DNA of 40,897 nt. Source: a virus. A program made the translations under genes and the position numbers. Under the pieces are notes generated by a model. The model worked only from the letters and a program-made list of their open reading frames with translations. It was not told where the DNA came from and did no database searches. Of the stretch, positions 7,114 through 15,924 are shown piece after piece. The stretch covers positions 1-40,897 of IMG/VR virus record IMGVR_UViG_3300025086_000076. One strand, written 5' to 3'. Position 1 is the stretch's first letter. Each line of letters begins with the position of its first letter.

Positions 7114-7303
7114 GTTTCTCCTCGTATTTTCTTAGCGCCTCTTTTTGTTTTGTTTTTTCCTCTTCAATCTGCTCTTTGGTAAGACCTAACCCTCGCTTAG
7201 CTTTTTCTAAAGAAGTTTCTTTTTTATTTTTTTTCTTATTTTTCTTATTTTTCATTGATGAGTTATATAAACTCGGTCCCTTCATTTTAAATGGTGTTCC
7301 CAT
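7103..7303 (-). CDS. Small basic protein with PFKMKGP motif (66 aa)
   Basis: It is Lys/Glu-rich, with a Lys/Asn tract (KNKKNKKKNKKE) followed by a charged helix (SLEKAKRGLGLTKEQIEEEK). The N-terminal GTPFKMKGPSLY shares PFKMK(G/S)P with the small protein at 4663-4866. No signal peptide is present. Its 3' end overlaps the next gene by 11 bases and contains that gene's Shine-Dalgarno-like sequence, so translation of the two is probably coupled. I do not know the function. Confidence 0.66.
   Translation of the reverse strand: MGTPFKMKGPSLYNSSMKNKKNKKKNKKETSLEKAKRGLGLTKEQIEEEKTKQKEALRKYEEKHGR
7118..7123 (-). promoter_or_regulatory. Shine-Dalgarno-like GAGGAG for the single-TM gene
   Basis: GAGGAG lies 4 bases before ATG 7113. 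It is a clear exception in a window where other starts have A/T-only leaders. It also encodes the Glu-Glu pair near the end of the preceding protein, so it may be coincidental. Confidence 0.45.
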
Positions 7304-7313
7304 AATTGTTTTT

Positions 7314-8396
7314 TTAAAATATTGTGTAATTCATTCCTATTTTGAAATCATACCATTCACGATTCCAATACTTATTGTATTTACCTTCTACAAAATAACC
7401 TAGTTGTTTGTTTACTTTTATTCCGTAAATTAATCCACCAGAATAATCGTACCACTGCTCGTCCTCTATATAATTATGATATGAAAACTCACTACCATCA
7501 TCGTAGTGCCAAGGCATTAAACTTCCCCAAACATGTAACCAAGTATTTTTGTTATATTTATAATAATCAAACCCCATAACTAAAGAGTGTTGAATTACTT
7601 TTGCTAATTTGTTTCTTTCTTTTTCAGTGTAGTCAGCTAGCACTTCAGGTATTACAACCGCCTCCCAAACCTCAGCGCTAGTTGCAACAACCTCTCCGCC
7701 AGGGTTTACGTAGGTGTTGCTATACACATCTACCTCGTAACCCTCCTGTAACGCTAAATAAGTATAATGTATATTACCATTGTCTAGCATCCATTTAGCC
7801 AAAGGATCGTATCCATAAGGTTCAGCAAGACGATGTGTTAGACCAATGTTCCAAGATAGATTTCTACCTTTACGCTGTCTATATCTCTCTGATGCTTCAA
7901 AATATTTAATATCTGCAAACCCATCTTCTAAGTATTCAACTTTCAAGGCAAAGAAGTTTACACATAGTTCATCTGGACAACCATCATCAGAACTAAATCT
8001 AATGAAATGGTGTTGATCCATATAGTCTACACCTTCTTGTCTTTTATAATCTACTTCAAATAAATATTCAACTCCTCTTACTTTACCTACAGTAGCCGCA
8101 TCACTGTAATTAGATTCTGTTCCATCGTAAAATGTTTGGGCTTTATTTTCGTAGCCAAATCTAGCAATTTTACGTAGACCTATAGTAAAGTTATAATCAT
8201 AAGGAGTTGAAATAGTCTTTGTAGATAAACCATTATCTACAGAGAAAATATCAACATCAGAAAGCGACGTACCACCGTTGACAGCAGCATAGAACGTTGA
8301 GTATTTCAACATCTTCTTAACATCCTCAATCCCATATGTTTGTGCTACTGTTATATTAGATATAAGTAGTAGTAATATTATTAGTCTTTTCACCAT
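7314..8396 (-). CDS. Exported outer-membrane beta-barrel protein
   Basis: The 360-aa protein starts with a clear signal peptide (MVKRLIILLLLISNITVA) with predicted cleavage A18|Q19, the Bacteroidota pattern. The mature part alternates aromatic and polar residues as in membrane beta-strands and ends YDFKIGMNYTIF, a typical C-terminal beta-signal with terminal Phe. A CPDELC pair near 138-143 may form a disulfide. It is therefore predicted to insert in the host outer membrane through the BAM machinery. It follows the giant ejection protein after 40 bases and starts the accessory module. Possible roles are superinfection exclusion, receptor occlusion or envelope permeabilisation; none is demonstrated. 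Confidence 0.75.
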   Translation of the reverse strand: MVKRLIILLLLISNITVAQTYGIEDVKKMLKYSTFYAAVNGGTSLSDVDIFSVDNGLSTKTISTPYDYNFTIGLRKIARFGYENKAQTFYDGTESNYSDAATVGKVRGVEYLFEVDYKRQEGVDYMDQHHFIRFSSDDGCPDELCVNFFALKVEYLEDGFADIKYFEASERYRQRKGRNLSWNIGLTHRLAEPYGYDPLAKWMLDNGNIHYTYLALQEGYEVDVYSNTYVNPGGEVVATSAEVWEAVVIPEVLADYTEKERNKLAKVIQHSLVMGFDYYKYNKNTWLHVWGSLMPWHYDDGSEFSYHNYIEDEQWYDYSGGLIYGIKVNKQLGYFVEGKYNKYWNREWYDFKIGMNYTIF

Positions 8397-8436
8397 CTTT
8401 ATATTATCACTTATTTTTTGAATTGTTTACTTTAAT

Positions 8437-11400
8437 TTAAAAAAGAAGTTCTTCCTGTTTAATACCAAATCCTTTTTTCTTTTTTGACTTCTTTTTCTTT
8501 TTACTTTTAATAGATTCCTTAATTTTTTCCATCTTTTTATTTTCAAGATCAAGGTTATATTGACTCCAACCTAAAAACATTAAAGATCTTTCCCACGCTG
8601 AGTGCTCGTTGTTTAAAGCTTGTCTAACGTTTTGTGTTTTATTGTATAATCTATTTAAAGGTACGTTTGTAAAAGCTTCTACGTAGTTTGTAGCGGCTGA
8701 CCACTGTGGATTGTCAATGTCAAAAGTTTCCATTTCTTTTATAACTTTTTTGTTATAATTAAGGGTTTTTTCAGCGTTAACAATTTTTCTAAATTTAATA
8801 CCTAGCACCGGTGATAAATTCAAAGCTTCTAATCCAACAGCGCTTTCGTCTGGGTTATACCTAACATCTCTTTGTCTAGCAAAAGCAATAGCTACATTTT
8901 TTAAAGTAGCTACCACACCGCCAATTAAGCCAGAGCCTCTTAATACAGAATCAATACTACCGTTTATTAACCTTTCTTTTTTCTTTAAAAACAAGTTGTT
9001 TACATCCTCTTCGTCATCGTCAAACATCATAGCAAACAAAGCCGTTTGTAACGTGTAGAATATAGCGTTTTGAACAGCAAAGTAATATGTTATTCTAGCA
9101 GCGTTAGATATATCACTCTGCATTTGAGTAGCATTAGGTTTTGTTATTCTTCTGTTATATATATCTTGAAAAGCTTTTTTACCTAGTCTATTAAACTGAG
9201 ATGTAACATTTTGGAAATTTAATATAACTTTACCAATAACAGATGCTTGTTGCTTGGAAACCATATCAGGTCTAGCTGACTGTTGAGTAGATTGCGTTAT
9301 GTCTTGGAAGTCAGTAAAAGCAGCTGCTTCAGCTTCTTTTTTACTCAAACCTTGTTTTATATATTTGTTTATTCTGTTTCTATAATAAGTTGCTCCTCCA
9401 GTAGCGATTGCAATATTATCACCGATTTGAGTAGGTAAAAATCCTAACTCTAACAATTTAGATATTAATTTTCTAGTTATATCTTTAGAGTTACGTAGAT
9501 TAGCGGCTAGTTCAGCGCCGTTAACGTCCGTTTGTATACCACCTCTTCTTTGCTTTAACATGTCAGAGTTAAATATAAACGCCCAATCAGCCCAATATTG
9601 TTCTTGATTAGCAAAAGCTTTGGCAGCGGCAAATATATTATTATCAGCAAAATTGATATAGTTCACAATAGACATTTGCTGTAATAAAGCAGACCGCATG
9701 TTAAAGAACATAACTGTACCAACAGAACCATTTAAATAGTTCATAAGTTTGTTAACTTGCTCGTTTTGTCCACTAGGTCTGTTTCTACCAGTTTTAATTC
9801 TGTAAAGCATATCCTCTAAAGCTGTTCTAACACCTTTACCGTATCCAGCTTCAATTTTATTTAAGTTTTCTTCAGAAAATATAACATTAGCGTTTTCAAT
9901 AAACTCAGCAAAAAACTGTTGTCTACCAATTCTACCAGTAGCGTCATCCAAATCCATTCTTATATCTCCAGAATTCCAACCCTCAGTTGGTGTTACATAA
10001 GTTTCTTGTTTAGATATTATATTTAATGTTTCAGCGTAAGCTTGTAGTTGTGGATCAGACATTACTAACTCTGATAAGTTAGTTTGATCTGTTTCACTTA
10101 AACCTGGAATTTTATAACCATGTTTATTCCACAAATATACTCTTATAGCATCTTGAAAAGTAAAATCACCATCTGGAGTTTTCTTTGTAAGCTTTTTTCT
10201 AATATCTGGAAACTGTTTGTTTAATTCTTTATAATCATTAGCAACGCTTTGTCTAGCTGTGTCATATTCTCTATTGGCTCTATTTAAAGGTCTAATTAAA
10301 GCTTGTTCAAAAAAGTCTCTATGAGCATCACCTTTTCTACCTTTACCTAAAAAGTTATATAACAAACCTACAAAATCCTCGTGTGATGGTGGTATAAAAA
10401 ATCTAAACTTGCCTTTGCTTTCACCACGTTTTCTACCTTTAATAGCTGAAAATCTTTTTTTAGCTTCAATACCAGTTACATCTTCTAGTATATCATTAAA
10501 CTGGTCGTTCATGTTTTTAGAAAACATTGTTCTAGCTTGTTGAACTTTAGACTTAACATCAAATTGATCTAACATGTTTTTAACAGCTTGTACGTTTTGT
10601 AAGGCATCATCAGCAAAGTAGAAGTCATTAAAACCTTCACCAACTCTATCAGCTATCCAAAGCGCTTTAGCTTCAGACGTAGAATTACCAAGACCAGTAA
10701 TGTTTTTCAAAGGTATGTTTAAGCCATTAGCTTTTAAGAAATCAAATATAGCTTTAGCAGCTTGTGGTGGTCTAGCTGTTAATACAAACATATTTTCAGG
10801 ACCAAACTTACCTTGTAACTTTAATGCTTTCTGAAATAATGGTGCTAACTTACCTTTTACAACTTTATTAAAATCTGAAAAGTCAAAAGTATAACCTTGA
10901 TCTTGTAAGTCTTCATACGTGCTAGCAAACTCCTCGGCGTTTAAAGTTCCAGTGGTTCCATCTGGTCTAGTAAACTTAACTAAAGATTCAGTTGTGGCTA
11001 GCGTATCATCAAAATCTAAAACTGTAATACCTCTAGCAGGCTTAGAAGACATTGTTCTATTTTTATTAATAGCTTTAGTTAATTTTTTGTGCTCTTTTAT
11101 TTGTGTTTTTAAATCAAGCTTGTTCATTGCTTTAGCAAAATCTAAAGTTACTTCTCCAGATAATTGTTTTATTATCAAATCATTTGCTCTAGATACTTCC
11201 ATACCTTCTACCCCAAAATACTCCGCTATAGTAACGCCTTCAGCAGCTAACTTGTACATGTTTAAATCTATCCCAGCCGCAGCAAGTCTAACTATAGAAG
11301 AATAACCATTAGGTAGTTTAAGTTCACCACTAAGAAGTCTTGGTACTATTTTTTCATAATAAACATCAGGCATTTCATTACTCAAACCAGCGTCATCAAT

Positions 11401-14400
11401 CATTTTGTCATGCGGATTTTCAACTGAATCAAGTATAGCTCCTTGCATGTAAGATTTACCTACGACTTTCCAAACATTATCTACATTATTAAACACAGCA
11501 CCAGCCAACAAAGCTTTACCAATTAAATTTTGAGGATCAGTATGTTCTTCTTTTATTTTTTGATCAAATATTGTTTTTCCATCTTTATTTACAGCGTAAA
11601 ACGCAAATGGAGCTAAAATTCTAGTTAAAACATTTTGTTGTTTACCAGTATCTAATAACATCTCTTCAAACATCCAAACATCATCTGGAAAATTTTGCAA
11701 ATGAGCTTCAACAGCTTTAAAGAAATCATATAATTGAACTAACCTAGCGTTGTTTTGGTTTTTAAATTCTTTAGTGTTTATTTTTTTATGGTAATTCTTA
11801 TTGTATAAAGCTCCTTTTTCTGAATATTTTTTTCTAGCAAGATATTCTTGTTTTGCATCAGTTTTATTGATTAAATTATTAAAGTTATCTTTAGTTTGAA
11901 AAAACCCACCTTCTAAACCACCGGTCATAGTTATTCTTATTAAATCTCTAAATTGTGGATGAGATTCTAAAAAAGTATTTATAACTCTAGATCCAGCATC
12001 TCTATATGTTTCTATTTCATTAAACATTGCGTCTAAATCTCTAGATCTATAAGGAACTCTTTTACCGGTTTTTGTACTTATTCTATAAAAAGTTTTTTTG
12101 ACAGACAAAGCAATATCATGTATCTTAGAAAGTGTACCTAAAGGGTGTACATATAAATCTTTAAAATTATCTTCAGTAACCTCAGATAAATTATAAGACT
12201 TTTTAGCGTACATAGTTCTAGACTTACCGTCTTTTATTTTGTCTACTCTTTCCTTCGATAAGTTTAAAGCATCTTGTTCTTGTTGTATTGCTTGTCTAGC
12301 TGCGTTAACAGCTGTTTGAATTATTTGAGATCGTATTGCTGGGTCAACAGAAGAATTATTAACTCTAGCTTTAGGAATTAAACCAAATATAGCTAAATAA
12401 TCGCTAGGTTCTATTCTTTGTTTTGCTTGCTCTTTTAAACCTTTACCAGTGCCAGTTGTTTTAAATCTCATTCGCCCACCAGCTTTAAAAAACGCTTTCC
12501 CTAAAGCGGTATTAGCAATACCAGTTGGATTACCAGCTTTTGTAGTGCCTTCTGGTATAGAAACTATATGCTCATCTCTTTTTGACAATATATAATCTTG
12601 AGCTTTTTTTCTTTGCGGACCATCTAAGTCTTGCTCTTTAATTAAACGTATTGGATCTTTTACACCATACAGTGCGGCAACTTTTTCTAATATAGAATAA
12701 AACTTACCAGTTGGTACACGTTTAGATTTTAATTCTTTTGGAGGTGGTAAATCTTTTTCTTTGTGTTTAGCTTTTAATTCTGGAGTTATTTCATCATCAC
12801 CTTTAGTAAATTTACGGTGTGATGTTATAGCTTTTTTAACATCTAAATATGTATTAATACCCTCAACACCAATATTTACAACATCTTTCCTTATTTCGTT
12901 TTGTAGTTCAGGTTCTTTAAAGGTTTCTAAAAGTACTTTTTCTTTTACAACTACAGATTCTTGCTTTTTGCTTGTTGGTTGACTCGGTGCTTTAATATCT
13001 TTTGCTTCAGATATATCTACACCCATTTGCTCCGTTCCTCCAATAGCCTTAGCTCTAGTAAATATTTCAGCTTGTCTATTTCTTAAAGTAGCATCTAAAA
13101 ACGTTGTTACTTCGTTTTCTTTATTATATGTATTAAATAAAGGTGTATTACGACTTATTTTTTTCCCGTCTGGTAATATGACTTGAGGAAATATACCTAG
13201 CATTTGCTCGTTAATAGCATCCTTTATCGCTTGCATAGGTATACTACCCTTTGGATCAAACTTTAAAGCTTTGCTAATTACAGGCCAGTTTTTTTCTATT
13301 ATAGCCTCAACCGCGCCAAACTTATCGTTTTGATTTGGTCGTGGAGATTGTGTTATATCAACCAAAGACTTATTATCTATTTCAAGCTCTAAAAATTCCT
13401 TCGCTCTTGGGTTGGCTGGTTTTGAAGCCATAGTGTCACCAACTTTAGGTCCTTTTGTAACATCTATATCTTTTAATAATTTACCCTGTATACCCTCACC
13501 AATAGCATCTAACATAGCGCTATTTATTTTTTTAGGATCTTTTACTGTTTTATTAAAATCTTTAATAAAATTCAAAACATCTTGATCAGTATCAAATTTT
13601 ATTTCTCTTTCTAAATATTTTTGACCAAATCTTCTCCACACATCTCTCAAATCCTGCATGAATCCTTCGTTGATTTCTATCTCATTATTAAGCATAGCGC
13701 TACTAACTAGTGTTAGTATTTCTTCTCCTTGACCTTCGTTTTCTTCATAAATAGCTATCCTTTCATTTAAATCACTACCTTTTCTTAACTTTGCGTTTTT
13801 AGATTTTAAAGCGCTAAGCAAAGCATTACCAAGAACCATTTGAGCTTCTATATTACCTTGTAATGTAGCAAATATTGCACCGTGAAAAAACTCATGAGCA
13901 GCTACATTTAAATCACCATTAGCTTTGTAAGCGGTTTCTTCATTTATAAACAAATCATAACTAGTAACGTTACCAGTATCATCCATAACTGGAGTCATAC
14001 TACCAAAACGCTGAGATTCACCTTTATTTAGTTTTTCTCTTCCTTGAACTCTTTTTAAGTGTTCTTCCATTTTAACACTATCACCAGACTCCACGTTAAA
14101 TACTTTACCGGTTTTTTTCTCTACATATGCCGCTAAATCTTTAATATCTTTTAATTGTTTTTTGCCTTGCTTAGCTAATTTCTTATTTAAATTATCTAAG
14201 AATATTTGAGTTCTAGCTTTACCAACTTCTTCTTTAATTCTTTTTCTTTCTTTAACTTCTGCTCTAGTATCTGGATCAAATTCAGCATATTGAAATTTAT
14301 CTAAAATACTTTCTATTTCTGCGTTGATATCATCTAAACGATCTTTGGCACCAACTTTTTTTCTTATACCAGTTCGCTCCGCATCTGCTTTTGCTTTTCT

Positions 14401-15915
14401 TCTGTCTTTTTCTAACTGTACTAATCTATCTTTTTCAGGACCATCCGGAACAGTAGGATCTATTTGCGAACGTATTATAGCATCTTCTTGAATATCAAAT
14501 AGTTCTCCAGCTAACATATCGTCACCTTCAATTTTAATATCTAGTCTAGTTAAAGCATCAGCATCTATACCATCTATTTTTTGTAAAAACTCTTTCTGGT
14601 CATATTTTACCGCCTTACCGTTTTGAGTTATAGTATATGTTGGTTTATCTTTAAATAATTGTTTTGTTGGACCAGTTACAATAGCACCCGGTGTTTCAGC
14701 AAAAGCTTCTAGTATTATATCCGCTGCATTGTATTCTTGTCCAGCGGCTTTTTGACCAAGAAATTCACCAACACCACCACTAACACCTTCAGCAACTGTA
14801 GCAACACCTACCCCACCCAGCGCCGCTTTTGTTGTTCCTGATTTTAATGTCTTTCCGCCAACTTTAACGGTTTTACCAAGAGCTCTTGCGGTTTTAATAC
14901 CTAAAGCACTAGCAATACCACCACCAATCATATCAACAGCCCCTATTGTTAAACCTCTGTTTAATGCTTTACTTCTTATTCTGTTATAATTATCTTTGTT
15001 TGATAAAAACTTTGTAGCAGTATCTTTATTATATTTTTCTCCACCAGCTTCTATTTCTTCTCTTAACAACTCAGTAAAAGTTAATCCATTTTCCAAAGCA
15101 GTAGATAAACCACCTAACGTACCAGTAATAGCACCAGTTCCTGCACCCACCAAGTTACCTAAACCAGGAACAACAGAACCAGCTGTACCCATAAGTAAAG
15201 CCCCAGAACCAGCACCAGCTGCCATCCAAGCTAAAGCATCTGGTGTTTTGCCTTGAACAACATCACCTAAAGAGTCAACTCCACCAGCTGCCATCATAGC
15301 CAAAGATTGTACAGCTACTTGCGAAGCTAATAATACTCCTCCATCATCTTGTTTTGCTAATTCAAGTAAACCGTTAAAAAAACCACCACCACTTTCTTCA
15401 ACGGCTTTAGCAAATTTAGTCATTCTATCATTTTGTGGTAAACTATTTAGTCTTTCTCCAGCTTTAATCATAGCTTCTATAGCTTCTGGCGAGTGATTAC
15501 CCTTAAATACTTCTAAGTTTTCTTCAAGAACCATACCAGTACTCCAACCAGTATATAGAGCGTCAGCATATTCACCACCTATATTAGCTATAGTAGAAAA
15601 GGTAGATTGATCAGGACCAACTAAAGTACCTTCAACAGCCTCTTCAGAAATTACACCAGCGTATCCACCTGGAGTAGTAAGCCTTGCGGTTTTACTTAGC
15701 GTATCAACTACATTTCTCCAATCCAAAGAACCACCTTCCGACCCTGAAACCATATTTGACTCCGCTGTCGGGTCCGCAATTGCAGAGTCGTTTTGCTTTT
15801 CCACCATACCAGCATTTTTCATATTCTGCATGTATTCGTCAAATGGAATATTATTATTTATAGCATGAGTTTTTAACTCATCTAAAGTAAGGGGTGTACC
15901 GTTTAATTCAAACAT
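8437..15915 (-). CDS. Giant multidomain internal virion protein with zincin and HAD domains (2492 aa)
   Basis: It is the last gene of the ejection block, equivalent in place to T7 gp16. Residues about 195-290 include a long Gly/Ala-rich hydrophobic stretch. Residues 674-678 are HEFFH, a HExxH zinc-peptidase motif, with a candidate third ligand in EEILTLVSSA (E731/E732). Residues 1634-1638 are DFDDT, T1713 lies in VLTARPP, and FADD is at 1767-1770: the motifs of a HAD-family phosphatase. The C-terminal third is helical with hydrophobic segments near 2275-2297 and a poly-Lys tail. A motif (R/D)TMx(S/A)K recurs near 830, 1236, 1623 and 1798 at module borders. I see no transglycosylase motif. It resembles the polyvalent proteins described in phages, which are co-injected and act early in infection. 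Confidence 0.85.
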   Translation of the reverse strand: MFELNGTPLTLDELKTHAINNNIPFDEYMQNMKNAGMVEKQNDSAIADPTAESNMVSGSEGGSLDWRNVVDTLSKTARLTTPGGYAGVISEEAVEGTLVGPDQSTFSTIANIGGEYADALYTGWSTGMVLEENLEVFKGNHSPEAIEAMIKAGERLNSLPQNDRMTKFAKAVEESGGGFFNGLLELAKQDDGGVLLASQVAVQSLAMMAAGGVDSLGDVVQGKTPDALAWMAAGAGSGALLMGTAGSVVPGLGNLVGAGTGAITGTLGGLSTALENGLTFTELLREEIEAGGEKYNKDTATKFLSNKDNYNRIRSKALNRGLTIGAVDMIGGGIASALGIKTARALGKTVKVGGKTLKSGTTKAALGGVGVATVAEGVSGGVGEFLGQKAAGQEYNAADIILEAFAETPGAIVTGPTKQLFKDKPTYTITQNGKAVKYDQKEFLQKIDGIDADALTRLDIKIEGDDMLAGELFDIQEDAIIRSQIDPTVPDGPEKDRLVQLEKDRRKAKADAERTGIRKKVGAKDRLDDINAEIESILDKFQYAEFDPDTRAEVKERKRIKEEVGKARTQIFLDNLNKKLAKQGKKQLKDIKDLAAYVEKKTGKVFNVESGDSVKMEEHLKRVQGREKLNKGESQRFGSMTPVMDDTGNVTSYDLFINEETAYKANGDLNVAAHEFFHGAIFATLQGNIEAQMVLGNALLSALKSKNAKLRKGSDLNERIAIYEENEGQGEEILTLVSSAMLNNEIEINEGFMQDLRDVWRRFGQKYLEREIKFDTDQDVLNFIKDFNKTVKDPKKINSAMLDAIGEGIQGKLLKDIDVTKGPKVGDTMASKPANPRAKEFLELEIDNKSLVDITQSPRPNQNDKFGAVEAIIEKNWPVISKALKFDPKGSIPMQAIKDAINEQMLGIFPQVILPDGKKISRNTPLFNTYNKENEVTTFLDATLRNRQAEIFTRAKAIGGTEQMGVDISEAKDIKAPSQPTSKKQESVVVKEKVLLETFKEPELQNEIRKDVVNIGVEGINTYLDVKKAITSHRKFTKGDDEITPELKAKHKEKDLPPPKELKSKRVPTGKFYSILEKVAALYGVKDPIRLIKEQDLDGPQRKKAQDYILSKRDEHIVSIPEGTTKAGNPTGIANTALGKAFFKAGGRMRFKTTGTGKGLKEQAKQRIEPSDYLAIFGLIPKARVNNSSVDPAIRSQIIQTAVNAARQAIQQEQDALNLSKERVDKIKDGKSRTMYAKKSYNLSEVTEDNFKDLYVHPLGTLSKIHDIALSVKKTFYRISTKTGKRVPYRSRDLDAMFNEIETYRDAGSRVINTFLESHPQFRDLIRITMTGGLEGGFFQTKDNFNNLINKTDAKQEYLARKKYSEKGALYNKNYHKKINTKEFKNQNNARLVQLYDFFKAVEAHLQNFPDDVWMFEEMLLDTGKQQNVLTRILAPFAFYAVNKDGKTIFDQKIKEEHTDPQNLIGKALLAGAVFNNVDNVWKVVGKSYMQGAILDSVENPHDKMIDDAGLSNEMPDVYYEKIVPRLLSGELKLPNGYSSIVRLAAAGIDLNMYKLAAEGVTIAEYFGVEGMEVSRANDLIIKQLSGEVTLDFAKAMNKLDLKTQIKEHKKLTKAINKNRTMSSKPARGITVLDFDDTLATTESLVKFTRPDGTTGTLNAEEFASTYEDLQDQGYTFDFSDFNKVVKGKLAPLFQKALKLQGKFGPENMFVLTARPPQAAKAIFDFLKANGLNIPLKNITGLGNSTSEAKALWIADRVGEGFNDFYFADDALQNVQAVKNMLDQFDVKSKVQQARTMFSKNMNDQFNDILEDVTGIEAKKRFSAIKGRKRGESKGKFRFFIPPSHEDFVGLLYNFLGKGRKGDAHRDFFEQALIRPLNRANREYDTARQSVANDYKELNKQFPDIRKKLTKKTPDGDFTFQDAIRVYLWNKHGYKIPGLSETDQTNLSELVMSDPQLQAYAETLNIISKQETYVTPTEGWNSGDIRMDLDDATGRIGRQQFFAEFIENANVIFSEENLNKIEAGYGKGVRTALEDMLYRIKTGRNRPSGQNEQVNKLMNYLNGSVGTVMFFNMRSALLQQMSIVNYINFADNNIFAAAKAFANQEQYWADWAFIFNSDMLKQRRGGIQTDVNGAELAANLRNSKDITRKLISKLLELGFLPTQIGDNIAIATGGATYYRNRINKYIKQGLSKKEAEAAAFTDFQDITQSTQQSARPDMVSKQQASVIGKVILNFQNVTSQFNRLGKKAFQDIYNRRITKPNATQMQSDISNAARITYYFAVQNAIFYTLQTALFAMMFDDDEEDVNNLFLKKKERLINGSIDSVLRGSGLIGGVVATLKNVAIAFARQRDVRYNPDESAVGLEALNLSPVLGIKFRKIVNAEKTLNYNKKVIKEMETFDIDNPQWSAATNYVEAFTNVPLNRLYNKTQNVRQALNNEHSAWERSLMFLGWSQYNLDLENKKMEKIKESIKSKKKKKSKKKKGFGIKQEELLF

Positions 15916-15924
15916 ATTTTATTT

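Noticed and set aside
10919-11305. Plus-strand open frame of 128 aa inside the 2492-aa gene
   Set aside because: It lies wholly opposite a gene with recognisable HAD motifs. No leader, neighbour or protein character supports it.
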